From assembly GCA_013388685.1 (NCBI GenBank), contig JACAET010000061.1, positions 1-64,000 on the forward strand: a DNA stretch of 64,000 bases, read 5' to 3'. Positions 25,069-32,760 of the stretch are shown in pieces. Source of the stretch: Chloroflexota bacterium (GTDB taxonomy: Bacteria; Chloroflexota; Anaerolineae; Anaerolineales; Villigracilaceae). The notes beneath the pieces are model-generated. The model was not told the DNA's origin and made no database searches. It saw only the letters and a program-made list of their open reading frames with translations. The position numbers and the translations under genes were made by a program. How positions within the stretch are numbered: the stretch's first letter is position 1; the number at the start of each line of letters is the position of its first letter.

Positions 25069-25880
25069 GTTTTTTTCCTTTCCTGTTTTGTGCCGCGCAG
25101 AATGTCGCGCAGGCTGGTTCGCAGTTCTTCGGGCAGTTTGGGCGACATGCGCCGCAGCGAGACTGCCGGCAACGGGTTTTTGGCTTTTGTCACAGTTTCT
25201 TGAAGAAAGAAGACAGTTTCATCAGGGGACGCCTGGTAGAGCGCCTTGATGAGTTCCTGCAGGTCGAATTGTAATGCAGCAGGCGAGGCTTTGAAAATCG
25301 GCTCGACGATGTCCAGTACGGGTGGGAGGTTGTCGAAGTCGGGCGCTTTGACCAGCGGCACGAGCGCCTGAATGCCATTGGACCACATGCGCTGACGGGC
25401 TGGATGCAGCCATTCCCGGACGAGCACGAGGAACAGGTCGGGGGTTTCGTTTCGCAGGCGGGTGAGGCTGGTGGTGAGCAAGGCAGCGCGCACGCTGGGG
25501 TCGCGGACGGCTTGCATCCACGCCGTGAGGCGGGCAAGCAGGCGTTCTTCCTGCGGCGGAATGCGCCCCAGCAGAAAGGCGGCGAGCAGGCGGGTTTCCA
25601 GCCAGCCTTCGTCCCACAGGGCGTCGGCGAGTTCGAGCGCCTGAATGGGGCGTTGCTCTGCCAGCGGACCCAGTTCCGTTTCGATCTGCCGCAGGACGAC
25701 GGGCGGCGTCCGATAGGTGGGCAGGACGGACGACGGCGCCACGCTCTGACTGCGCAGGGTGCGGTTGACATAGTAGTCGAGCACTTCGCGCAGTTCACGC
25801 AAAAAGCCCTCTGGCTGGTCGAAGAGGTCAGCCAGGCTGGCGGTTTGTTTTTTGAGGCGGGCGAGGTCTATGGCGGGCAT
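25065..25880 (-). CDS. Alpha-helical (HEAT-like) repeat protein, unrecognised
   Basis: 271 residues, wholly helical, with repeated Leu/Ala-rich pairs such as LELADALWDEGWLETRLLAA, RLLARLTAWMQAVRDPSVRA and LVREWLHPARQRMWSNGIQA, as in HEAT or DNA-alkylation-repeat proteins. The Arg/Lys-rich tail (GTKQERKKT) could contact nucleic acid, but this is a guess. It sits between proS and a membrane-protein gene on the same strand; a palindromic repeat begins five bases before its ATG. Confidence 0.7.
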   Translation of the reverse strand: MPAIDLARLKKQTASLADLFDQPEGFLRELREVLDYYVNRTLRSQSVAPSSVLPTYRTPPVVLRQIETELGPLAEQRPIQALELADALWDEGWLETRLLAAFLLGRIPPQEERLLARLTAWMQAVRDPSVRAALLTTSLTRLRNETPDLFLVLVREWLHPARQRMWSNGIQALVPLVKAPDFDNLPPVLDIVEPIFKASPAALQFDLQELIKALYQASPDETVFFLQETVTKAKNPLPAVSLRRMSPKLPEELRTSLRDILRGTKQERKKT

Positions 25881-25885
25881 GAGTT

Positions 25886-25950
25886 CAGTAATCAGTGTGC
25901 AGTGACCAGTGATCAGTACTGTTACACTGATTACTGGTCACTGATTACTG
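25886..25950. repeat. CAGTAATCAGTG inverted and tandem repeat
   Basis: Twelve-base arms CAGTAATCAGTG (25886-25897) and CACTGATTACTG (25939-25950) enclose a second inverted pair (CAGTGACCAGT / ACTGGTCACTG). It fills the gap between the proS stop codon and the helical-repeat gene. Related CAGTTATCAG units occur at 27995-28028. Confidence 0.75.
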
Positions 25951-25953
25951 TTT

Positions 25954-27396
25954 TTAATACGCTCTCCCGAACAGCACCTTCTTCTCAGCTTGGTTTCCGC
26001 AGACGATGCACTTGCCTTTGGTTTCGGGCTGTCCTTCGAGCGGGATGCAGCGCGCGGTGGCTTTGGTGTCTTCCTTGATTTTGGCTTCGCAGTCCCTGTT
26101 CTCGCACCAATAGGAGAACGCCCAGCCGTCGGCGACGACTTGTTTGAGTTCGTCGTAGGTTTTGGGGTCGCGGATGTTGGCGTCGCGGAACTCGGTGGCG
26201 CGCTTGAGGAGGGAATTGTGAATCTCCGTCAGGAGCCCGCTTACAGTCGACGCGAGACCCGTCTGTGGGACGAAGGATTTGCCCTCGCGTCCTGCCACGT
26301 CCCGTCTTGCCAGCGCGACGGTGCCTTTTTCCACATCTTTGGGTCCGATCTCGATTCGCACGGGGACGCCGCGCATTTCCCAGTCGTTGAATTTGAAGCC
26401 CGGCGTGACGCCTTCGCGGTCGTCCATTTTGACGCGGATGCCGGCGGCTTTGAGCTCGGCAAAGACCCTGTCCGCCGCTTCCATGACCTTGCTCTTCTCA
26501 GCGTCGGTTTTGTAGATGGGGACGATGACCGCCTGGAAGGGGGCGACTTTGGGCGGCAGGATAAGCCCCTGATCGTCGCCGTGCGTCATGATGATGGCGC
26601 CGATCATGCGCGTGGACAGACCCCACGAGGTAGTGTAGCAGTATTCGAGGGTGTTTTCCTTGTTGAGGAATTGGATCTCGAATGCTTTCGCAAAGTTCTG
26701 ACCAAAATAGTGAGAAGTGCCAGACTGGAGCGCGCGCTTGTCCTGCATCATCGCTTCGATGGTGGTGGACATCACCGCGCCGGCGAATTTTTCGGTTTCG
26801 GTTTTGATGCCTTTGATGACCGGAATGGCGCAGTCGTTGATGGCGAAGTCGGCGTACACATCGAGCATGCGGAAAGTTTCCTCTTTGGCTTCCTCGGCAG
26901 AGGCGTGCGCGGTGTGACCTTCCTGCCAGTAGAACTCGGCAGTGCGCAGGAAGAGTTTGGTGCGCAGTTCCCAGCGCAGGACGGAGCCCCACTGGTTGAT
27001 CAGCACGGGCAGGTCGCGCCAGGATTTGATCCATTTGGAATACATGTAGCCGATGATGGTCTCGGAGGTGGGGCGCACCACCAGCGGCTCTTCCAGTTTT
27101 TCGCCGCCGCCATGAGTCACCACCGCCAGTTCGGGCGCAAAGCCTTCCACGTGTTCCTTTTCCTTTTCGAAGAACGACATGGGGATGAGCGTGGGAAACG
27201 CCGCGTTGACGTGTCCCGTCTCCTTGAAGCGCCTGTCCAGCCCCGCCTGCATGTTTTCCCACAGCGTCCAGCCATAGGGTTTGACGACCATGCAGCCGCG
27301 CACGGGGGCGTAATCTGCCAGGTCCGCTTTCAGGACGAGTTTGTTGTACCATTCTGCAAAGTCTTCTGCACGGGTGGGTAATTTATCTTCAGCCAT
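25954..27396 (-). CDS. proS: Prolyl-tRNA synthetase, archaeal/eukaryotic type
   Basis: 480 residues from the ATG at 27396, with a GAGGAC site. It charges tRNA-Pro. Class II motifs are visible: LVVRPTSETIIGYMYSKWI, INQWGSVLRWELRTKLFLRT (motif 2) and the anticodon-binding region (VPIYKTDAEKSKVMEAADRV). There is no bacterial editing insert. The C-terminal zinc-type domain carries WCENRDCE and KCIVCGN and ends in a free Tyr (FGRAY), which marks the ProS-type-3 (eukaryote-like) form. It is preceded by a LOG-family gene and mazG on the same strand. Confidence 0.95.
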   Translation of the reverse strand: MAEDKLPTRAEDFAEWYNKLVLKADLADYAPVRGCMVVKPYGWTLWENMQAGLDRRFKETGHVNAAFPTLIPMSFFEKEKEHVEGFAPELAVVTHGGGEKLEEPLVVRPTSETIIGYMYSKWIKSWRDLPVLINQWGSVLRWELRTKLFLRTAEFYWQEGHTAHASAEEAKEETFRMLDVYADFAINDCAIPVIKGIKTETEKFAGAVMSTTIEAMMQDKRALQSGTSHYFGQNFAKAFEIQFLNKENTLEYCYTTSWGLSTRMIGAIIMTHGDDQGLILPPKVAPFQAVIVPIYKTDAEKSKVMEAADRVFAELKAAGIRVKMDDREGVTPGFKFNDWEMRGVPVRIEIGPKDVEKGTVALARRDVAGREGKSFVPQTGLASTVSGLLTEIHNSLLKRATEFRDANIRDPKTYDELKQVVADGWAFSYWCENRDCEAKIKEDTKATARCIPLEGQPETKGKCIVCGNQAEKKVLFGRAY

Positions 27397-27414
27397 TTTG
27401 TCCTCGAATGTTTT

Positions 27415-27460
27415 CAGGTTTGCATGTTTACAGGATGAAACGTTTGAACGTTCAAACCTG
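27415..27460. repeat. CAGGTTTG ... CAAACCTG inverted repeat with central palindrome
   Basis: Outer arms at 27415-27422 and 27453-27460. Inside lies a perfect 16-base palindrome GTTTGAACGTTCAAAC (27442-27457). The element covers the gap between proS and the LOG-family gene and runs into the last codons of the latter. Confidence 0.6.
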
Positions 27461-27991
27461 CCAACTTTCCAACGCATCTACGGCAGTTTTTACATCCTCC
27501 GCAAATTGAACCAGTTCTCGCTGTGAAGCAGGGATGTAACTGTCGAATTCCTTGAAAAACTGATCGAACGTGGACTGCCAGCCGCGCCCGACCAGTATCA
27601 ACGGGCTCCGGTGGCGGGACTCCACGATCATGAGATTCCACGTCAGGGCGATTTCAGTCAACGTGCCCGGACCGCCCGGCAGCGCAATTGCCGCGTCGCA
27701 CTCCTCGACCAGAACCTGCAGCCGTTCCAGCAGGCTTTTCCTCCGCCGTTCCTCTTTCACCCAGCGATTAGGCTTGACGGGTCTCCACGCTTCGATGTCT
27801 TCGCACGTCACGCCGACGACATGCCCGCCTGCCTCATGCGCCCCGCGCGAAACCGCCTCCATCGTGCCGATGTAGCCGCCGGTTAGCACGGTATGCCCGC
27901 GCTGGGCGAGAAGCCGTCCGAGGAGCATTGCCTCCTCGTAGGCTGAGTCGCCTTCCCTGGGTTGTGAGCCGCCGAATACGGAAATGTTCAT
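27452..27991 (-). CDS. LOG family protein (TIGR00725-like)
   Basis: 179 residues with a Rossmann-like fold: MNISVFGGSQPREGDSAYEE, TVLTGGYIGTMEAVSRGA and the signature ALPGGPGTLTEIALTWNL. The PGGxGTxxE motif defines the LOG/lysine-decarboxylase-like family. Members with known activity are cytokinin-type nucleotide 5'-monophosphate phosphoribohydrolases; the role in bacteria like this is uncertain. The last codons (ESWQV) fall in a dispersed GTTGGAAAG-type repeat. It lies between mazG and proS. Confidence 0.85.
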   Translation of the reverse strand: MNISVFGGSQPREGDSAYEEAMLLGRLLAQRGHTVLTGGYIGTMEAVSRGAHEAGGHVVGVTCEDIEAWRPVKPNRWVKEERRRKSLLERLQVLVEECDAAIALPGGPGTLTEIALTWNLMIVESRHRSPLILVGRGWQSTFDQFFKEFDSYIPASQRELVQFAEDVKTAVDALESWQV

Positions 27992-28016
27992 AATTCCAGT
28001 AACCAGTTTCCAGTTA

Positions 28017-28325
28017 TCAGTTATCAGTGTCCCAAGTGCGGGACTTGTTCACCTCGATCTTCTTCAACACCGCCTGCTTCAGATCAACGCCCGAAACCGA
28101 CGCCAGTTGCAGAAGATATAACATCACATCTGCCAGTTCGCTCCCCAGTTCCTCACGGTTGCGTATTTCGTCGGTGAACTGGAAGTGCTCGAGTATTTCA
28201 GCCGCTTCGATTGCCAGCGAAACCGCCAGATTGCGCGGCGTTTGCGGACGTTTACTCTCGGCGTCGTACCAGCCTTTCGAGCGGACGAAACGGTGCATTT
28301 CTTTGGTCAGTTGTTTGATGTCCAT
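28017..28325 (-). CDS. MazG-like nucleotide pyrophosphohydrolase
   Basis: 102 residues from the ATG at 28325, with a GGGAG site. It matches the MazG-like all-alpha NTP pyrophosphatases: NLAVSLAIEAAEILEHFQF and ELGSELADVMLYLLQLA hold the acidic residues (E-x-x-E and E-x-x-D) that bind Mg. It hydrolyses NTPs or dNTPs, probably as a house-cleaning enzyme. It is the first gene of the minus-strand run toward proS and lies 64 bases after a terminated small transcript. Confidence 0.88.
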   Translation of the reverse strand: MDIKQLTKEMHRFVRSKGWYDAESKRPQTPRNLAVSLAIEAAEILEHFQFTDEIRNREELGSELADVMLYLLQLASVSGVDLKQAVLKKIEVNKSRTWDTDN

Positions 28326-28388
28326 TTCTATGCTCCCTCTCTTTTCGGAGTGGGGTGGGTCCGGCGCTTCGATTCCGCTCTGCACGAG

Positions 28389-28422
28389 AAATAAAAACGG
28401 CTCGCCAAGTCTGGGAGCCGTT
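28389..28422 (-). terminator. Intrinsic terminator of the small transcript upstream of mazG
   Basis: Perfect eight-base arms AACGGCTC/GAGCCGTT with a ten-base loop and a U-rich TTTTTATTT tail in the minus direction. Confidence 0.85.
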
Positions 28423-28504
28423 CGCGGGCGTGTCGAACTGAACCTAACCAGACCAGGCAGGCTTATGGTCGCTTGCAGGGGACGGCAACGGGTTAAGCAT
28501 AGAT
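28391..28504 (-). ncRNA. Putative ~114-nt terminated transcript or leader RNA of unknown class
   Basis: On the minus strand a TATAAT box (28511-28516) is followed by about 114 bases without an open frame. These end in a clear intrinsic terminator: AACGGCTC and GAGCCGTT arms (28397-28404 and 28415-28422) and then TTTTTATTT. Within it, CTGCCT can pair with AGG-TT-CAG and other small stems are possible. The sequence does not match the motifs I know for T-box, SRP RNA, TPP, cobalamin or ZTP elements. No other promoter is obvious before mazG 64 bases downstream, so it may be an attenuating leader for the mazG-proS run or an independent sRNA. Confidence 0.5.
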
Positions 28505-28572
28505 GCGCCGATTATACCTGAAAAACCTTTCTATATCACGACTCGGATTACGGGTAAAATGGACTTGAACGG

Positions 28573-29862
28573 ATGAACCTCAAATCACAACTCGAATCCA
28601 GCCTGACCTCGGACCAACTCCGTATCCTGCGCCTGATTGCCGACGAAGCCTCCCAAACCGGACTGCCGCTCTACATCGTCGGCGGCTCCGTGCGTGACCT
28701 GATCCTGGGCGCCGCCATCAAAGACCTTGATCTCACCGTCGAAGGGGATGCCATCGCGCTGGCGCGCGTCCTGGCGAAGCGGCACGGCGGCAGAGTCACC
28801 CCGCACTCCAAATTCGGCACTGCCAAATGGTTCCTGCCGAAGGAACTGCGGACCGAAACCTCCGAAACCCTCGATCTCATCTCCGCGCGTTCTGAAACCT
28901 ACAAACATCCCGCCGCCCTGCCCACCGTCAAACCGGGCAGTATGGACGACGACATCCGCCGCCGCGATTTCACCATCAACGCCCTTGCCGTCCGCCTCGA
29001 CGGCGCAAACTTTGGTGAACTGCGCGACGACCTCGGCGGCATGGATGATTTGAAGCGGGGCATTGTCCGTGCCTTGCATGCCAGATCGTTTATTGATGAC
29101 CCCACCCGCATGTACCGCGCCGTCCGTTACGCCGAACGGTATGGCTTCAAAATCGCCGAGGAAACGCTGGCATTAATTCCTGCCGCCCGCCCGCTGATCG
29201 AAAAACTCTCCGCCCAGCGCATCCGCCGCGAACTCGACCTGATCCTCGAAGAATGGAACGCCGCAGCCGTTCTCGCCCGCCTTGCCGACCTGAACCTGCT
29301 CCGGCCCATTCACCCCGAGCTGACATTCGACCCCTCCATGCAGGAGCGGCTTGCAAACCTGCATACCTACCGCGGCTTACAACATCTCTCCCCCCGGAAC
29401 GTGACAGAAGGCGAACGGATGCGCAATTCTGATCTCGGCTGGTTGCTGTGGCTCATGTCCCTTTCGCAGGAGCAGGTGTCGGCGTTGAATGACCGCCTCC
29501 ATTTCACCGCGGATCTGCTTGCCTCATTGTTTGCCGTCTCGAATCTATACGTCGTCCAAACTTCCTTTGTTGGGTTGAAGCCGAGTCAATGCGTGGAGCG
29601 GCTGGAGTCCTACCCGATTGCCGCAGTGGAAGCGGCGGGATACGCCGCAAACGACCCGCGCGTGAAGGAATGTTTCGACGAGTACATCTCGAAATGGCGC
29701 TACATCAAGCCGCATACCACCGGCAACGACTTGAAAACCCTCGGCGTCGAGCCGGGACCGCAATACGCTGTCGTCCTGTGCCGCCTGCGCAACGCCTGGC
29801 TGGATGGGGAAGTGAAGACGGATGAGGAAGAAAAATCGCTTTTGAGGGATTTGCTTGCATGA
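28573..29862 (+). CDS. cca: CCA tRNA nucleotidyltransferase / poly(A) polymerase family protein
   Basis: 429 residues. The class II nucleotidyltransferase head domain is clear: YIVGGSVRDLILG, then the metal-binding DLDLTVEGD and the RRRDFTINALAV motif, followed by the ligand-binding neck DDPTRMYRAVRYAERYGFKI. It adds or repairs the CCA end of tRNAs. The C-terminal half is divergent. A TAAAAT box ends 12 bases before the ATG. The last four bases overlap the next gene as ATGA. Specialised A-adding or CC-adding activity cannot be told from the full enzyme. Confidence 0.88.
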   Translation: MNLKSQLESSLTSDQLRILRLIADEASQTGLPLYIVGGSVRDLILGAAIKDLDLTVEGDAIALARVLAKRHGGRVTPHSKFGTAKWFLPKELRTETSETLDLISARSETYKHPAALPTVKPGSMDDDIRRRDFTINALAVRLDGANFGELRDDLGGMDDLKRGIVRALHARSFIDDPTRMYRAVRYAERYGFKIAEETLALIPAARPLIEKLSAQRIRRELDLILEEWNAAAVLARLADLNLLRPIHPELTFDPSMQERLANLHTYRGLQHLSPRNVTEGERMRNSDLGWLLWLMSLSQEQVSALNDRLHFTADLLASLFAVSNLYVVQTSFVGLKPSQCVERLESYPIAAVEAAGYAANDPRVKECFDEYISKWRYIKPHTTGNDLKTLGVEPGPQYAVVLCRLRNAWLDGEVKTDEEEKSLLRDLLA

Positions 29863-30629
29863 ACCTCCAACCCTACCTCGACTTTGCACGACAACTTGCC
29901 TGTGATGCGGGAAAACTCACGCTCGAATACTTCGACAAAAGCATCCGGCACGACATGAAAGCGGATGAAACGCCTGTCACCGCCGCAGACCGGGCGGCGG
30001 AGGAATTCATCCGCCGTGCGATCGAGCAGAAATACCCAAGTCATGCCATTGTGGGGGAGGAGTATGGTGAGAAGGCGGGCGAGGGGAAGCCTTTTCGCTG
30101 GATCATTGACCCCATTGATGGTACGAAGTCCTTCATCAAAGGTGTACCGCTCTATTCGGTGTTGATCGGGCTGGAAATCGAGGGTGTTTCGCGCGTGGGG
30201 GCGGCATGTTTCCCCGCGCTGGACCGGATTCTCTATGCGGCAGACGGGCTGGGCGCATGGTGTAATGAAACGCGTGTGCATGTTTCCGAAATCAGTGAAA
30301 TGAGGAAAGCGGTGTTCACGTTCACCAGTTGGTCGGGGTTTCGTACGCGCACGAGACTCGACGTGTTCGAGAGTCTGCACCGCGCCTGCTTCATCGGTCG
30401 CGGTTGGGGCGACGCCTATGGAATTTATCTGGTCGCAACGGGACGCGCGGAGATTCACATCGAGCCGTCCGTCGCATTGTGGGATGTGGCGCCTTTCCCG
30501 CCAATTTTCCGCGAAGCAGGCGGCTACTTCGGTTCGTGGGGCGGGGACGAAGGTCATACTCACGGGGAGGCATTGGCAATTAATGCCGCCCTCGCGCCCA
30601 AGGTCCTTGAATTGACGCGGCGGGTGTAG
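29859..30629 (+). CDS. Inositol monophosphatase family phosphatase (HisN-like)
   Basis: 256 residues. Metal-binding motifs are GEEYGE (Glu67), DPIDGTKSF (Asp84, Asp87) and the late ALWDVAPFPPIFREAGG. The sequence is closest in style to bacterial histidinol-phosphate phosphatases of the IMPase family (DMKADETPVTAADRAAEEFIR at the N-terminus). It removes a phosphate from a small sugar or alcohol phosphate. The start overlaps the stop of the tRNA nucleotidyltransferase gene by four bases, so the two are coupled. Confidence 0.85.
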   Translation: MNLQPYLDFARQLACDAGKLTLEYFDKSIRHDMKADETPVTAADRAAEEFIRRAIEQKYPSHAIVGEEYGEKAGEGKPFRWIIDPIDGTKSFIKGVPLYSVLIGLEIEGVSRVGAACFPALDRILYAADGLGAWCNETRVHVSEISEMRKAVFTFTSWSGFRTRTRLDVFESLHRACFIGRGWGDAYGIYLVATGRAEIHIEPSVALWDVAPFPPIFREAGGYFGSWGGDEGHTHGEALAINAALAPKVLELTRRV

Positions 30630-30661
30630 AACCTCCTGCTATAATGGATTGGGAAATTCAA

Positions 30662-31261
30662 ATGTCCGAACATAAAACGCCGCTCAAATCCCTCGATTGG
30701 CCCTACCGCCTGCGGGAGCCTTTCCTCTCCACGCCTGAGTTGGCGTTGTTGCGCGTCCTGCAGAGCATGGCGCGCGGGCATTATGTGATCTGTCCGAAGG
30801 TGGCGCTCAATGATATTTTCTACATTGTCCGCCCGAACGAGAATGTCCACTTCTTCAACAAATTTTTCCGCAAGCATGTGGATTTTTTGCTCTGCGAACC
30901 CGAAAAATTCAAGCCAGCCATCGGCGTGGAATTGGTGAAGCCCATCGCCCGCAACGAAACGCGCGAAACCGATCAGTTCATGGAGGACCTCTTCCTGAGC
31001 GCAGGGCTTCCTTTGGTACATGTCCCTTCCAGTGACTCCTACTCGGAAGACGACCTCGAAGAATTGATCAAACTTGCCGTCCTGAAGGTGCGGGAGATGC
31101 GCCCGCTTCGCGCCTCGACTGAAACGGACTCAGTCCCGATGTGCCCTGTCTGCGGCAGGATGATGGTCCTGCGCATCCATCGCAGCGGACCCAAAACAGG
31201 GAAGAAGTACTACGGTTGCATGGACAGCCCCAAATGCAGCGGGGTGGTGGAAATCGGCTGA
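30662..31261 (+). CDS. DUF2726 protein with C-terminal topoisomerase-type zinc finger
   Basis: 199 residues from the ATG at 30662. A DUF2726-type nuclease-like domain (LREPFLSTPELALLRVLQS, then HVDFLLCEPEKFKPAIGVEL and DLFLSAGLPLVHVPSSDSY) is followed by a C4 zinc ribbon (CPVCGRMMVLR, KKYYGCMDSPKCSGVVE) like those at the end of topoisomerase I. The start was chosen because a TATAAT box at 30640-30645 overlaps the earlier ATG at 30644. The D-E-K-like core suggests a PD-(D/E)XK-related nucleic-acid role, unproven. The gene ends seven bases before the convergent one. Confidence 0.8.
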   Translation: MSEHKTPLKSLDWPYRLREPFLSTPELALLRVLQSMARGHYVICPKVALNDIFYIVRPNENVHFFNKFFRKHVDFLLCEPEKFKPAIGVELVKPIARNETRETDQFMEDLFLSAGLPLVHVPSSDSYSEDDLEELIKLAVLKVREMRPLRASTETDSVPMCPVCGRMMVLRIHRSGPKTGKKYYGCMDSPKCSGVVEIG

Positions 31262-31268
31262 CTGTATT

Positions 31269-32174
31269 TCAAGCGTAATGTCTTTTCAATTCGGAGGCGT
31301 ACCTTGCACCGACGAGGTCCCGATTCTGCTTCAGCCAATCTCTGAACATGATTTTGCCGCGCGGCGGTTCCTTCGAGACCAGCAGGTTTGCCATCAAGCC
31401 GTCCACTTCCTCGGGGGTGAGGACGACATCTCTCACGAACAGGCTGATGAATTGCGCCGCCAACAGCGCCAGCCGCGGCGGGACGGAGATCAATAACCGC
31501 TTTGCGCCGATGGTCTCGCCGACCAATTGCACCAGTTCCTTGAACGTGTATGAATCGGGTCCAACGGCGTCAATGATGTAATCTTCCCTGCTATACACCG
31601 CCTCCACAGCCAGATCTGCCAAATCCTCCACATGCACGGGCTGAATCCCATACGACCCGTCGCCGGGGATGAAAAAGACGGGAAAATGACGCAAAAGAAA
31701 TGCGATGTTATTGATGAGAATGTCCTCTCCGCCGCCGACCAGCACGGTAGGGCGCAGGATGGCATACGAAAGCCCCGACTCGAGAATCGCCTGCTCATTT
31801 GCCGCTTTGCCCCAGTAATAGGGCAGATGCGACTCCGCCGACGGGTTGGCAATGCTGATATGCACAATTCGCCTCACCCCTGCGGCTTTGGCGGCATGGA
31901 CCAGTTTCCGTGTATTCTCCACGGCGCGCGGCTGGGTATTTTCGCCCTTGTCGAATCGCACCCAATACGTGTTCACCAGCACGTCCGCTCCCCGCAGCGA
32001 CTCCGTCATGCCTGCCTCGTTGAAATCCAGCGGATAGGCTTTGACCCGTCCGTTGAACGGGTCTGGACGGTTGGGGTGATTGGTCAGCGTGATGACCTCC
32101 TCGCCTCGAGCCAGCAACCGCTTCGCAATGTACTTGCCCGAATAACTGAATGCGCCTGTTACTGCAATTTTCAT
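31269..32174 (-). CDS. NAD(P)-dependent epimerase/reductase (atypical SDR, NmrA-like)
   Basis: 301 residues from the ATG at 32174. The Rossmann motif is AVTGAFSYSGKYIAKRLL, followed by VNTYWVRFDKG and a Y-x-x-x-K-like YYWGKAANE segment, typical of complex-I NDUFA9-like and NmrA-like SDR proteins. A C-terminal membrane-proximal stretch (LALLAAQFISLFVRDVVLT) fits that subgroup. The substrate is unknown. It follows the GbsR-type regulator gene by 11 bases, so the regulator probably controls it. Confidence 0.82.
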   Translation of the reverse strand: MKIAVTGAFSYSGKYIAKRLLARGEEVITLTNHPNRPDPFNGRVKAYPLDFNEAGMTESLRGADVLVNTYWVRFDKGENTQPRAVENTRKLVHAAKAAGVRRIVHISIANPSAESHLPYYWGKAANEQAILESGLSYAILRPTVLVGGGEDILINNIAFLLRHFPVFFIPGDGSYGIQPVHVEDLADLAVEAVYSREDYIIDAVGPDSYTFKELVQLVGETIGAKRLLISVPPRLALLAAQFISLFVRDVVLTPEEVDGLMANLLVSKEPPRGKIMFRDWLKQNRDLVGARYASELKRHYA

Positions 32175-32185
32175 TTTGCCTCTTT

Positions 32186-32710
32186 TCACTTCAAAACGCT
32201 CAGAATCTTTGTCACATTCGAAAGACCCAAACTCTCCAGCCGAATGACCGCCTTCGCCAGGCTGTCAATCGCATCGAAAAACTCCTGCAGCGCCTTCACC
32301 CGCTCATAGACAAAATTCCACTCTTCGTCTTCCACCCAATTTGCCTCCAGCGCCGTCAATGTCTCCTTCACAGAGCGCACGGCACGGTCGAATTCCGAAT
32401 TCTGCCGTTCCTGCAAAATCGAACGGATGGCGGCGTAAAAATCCGTCTCGGCGGTGTAATAATCCTTGCGGTCGCCCAGTTTGGTGGAGCGATGTACCAG
32501 CCCCATCCGTGCCAGCGTGCGCACCTCCGTACTGACCGCCCCCTTCGTCAAGCCCGTCCGCTCCACAATCTCATCGAGCGACAGGGCAGTGGGGGAGAGA
32601 TAGAGCACGGCAAAGATGGCGCCCATCCCCTTGGGGAAGCCCCAAAAGCGGCTGATCTGGCTCAAGCCTTCCGTAAAATCCTTTTTGATTTGGGTGAGGG
32701 TCTCTGTCAT
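32186..32710 (-). CDS. GbsR/MarR family transcriptional regulator
   Basis: 174 residues. The winged-helix region is GAIFAVLYLSPTALSLDEIV, ERTGLTKGAVSTEVRTLARM and GLVHRSTKLGDRKDYYTAE, which is the GbsR (MarR-like) pattern; the C-terminal half is a dimerising coiled coil. GbsR relatives sense small molecules such as choline. A perfect 18-base palindrome lies 22 bases upstream of its ATG and would be the natural site for autoregulation. It forms an operon with the SDR gene downstream. Confidence 0.85.
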   Translation of the reverse strand: MTETLTQIKKDFTEGLSQISRFWGFPKGMGAIFAVLYLSPTALSLDEIVERTGLTKGAVSTEVRTLARMGLVHRSTKLGDRKDYYTAETDFYAAIRSILQERQNSEFDRAVRSVKETLTALEANWVEDEEWNFVYERVKALQEFFDAIDSLAKAVIRLESLGLSNVTKILSVLK

Positions 32711-32731
32711 AGGTCTTCTTTTGTTTTGTAT

Positions 32732-32749
32732 GTTTAGTAAATACTAAAC
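32732..32749. promoter_or_regulatory. Operator-like palindrome GTTTAGTA-AA-TACTAAAC
   Basis: Perfect eight-base arms about a two-base centre, 22 bases upstream of the GbsR-type ATG and within AT-rich promoter-like sequence. The symmetry and position are those of a MarR-family binding site. Confidence 0.65.
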
Positions 32750-32760
32750 GAAATATACAA

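Noticed and set aside
25886..25950. CAGTAATCAGTG repeats as a CRISPR array
   Set aside because: Units are about 8-12 bases without spacers of uniform size; no cas genes nearby.
25990..27381. 463-codon frame antisense to proS
   Set aside because: No domain, no start signal, and exactly overlaid on proS.
28391..28504. T-box leader or SRP RNA identity for the small transcript
   Set aside because: The T-box core (AGGGTGG-type) and the SRP GGAAG loop with AGCAG motif are not present.
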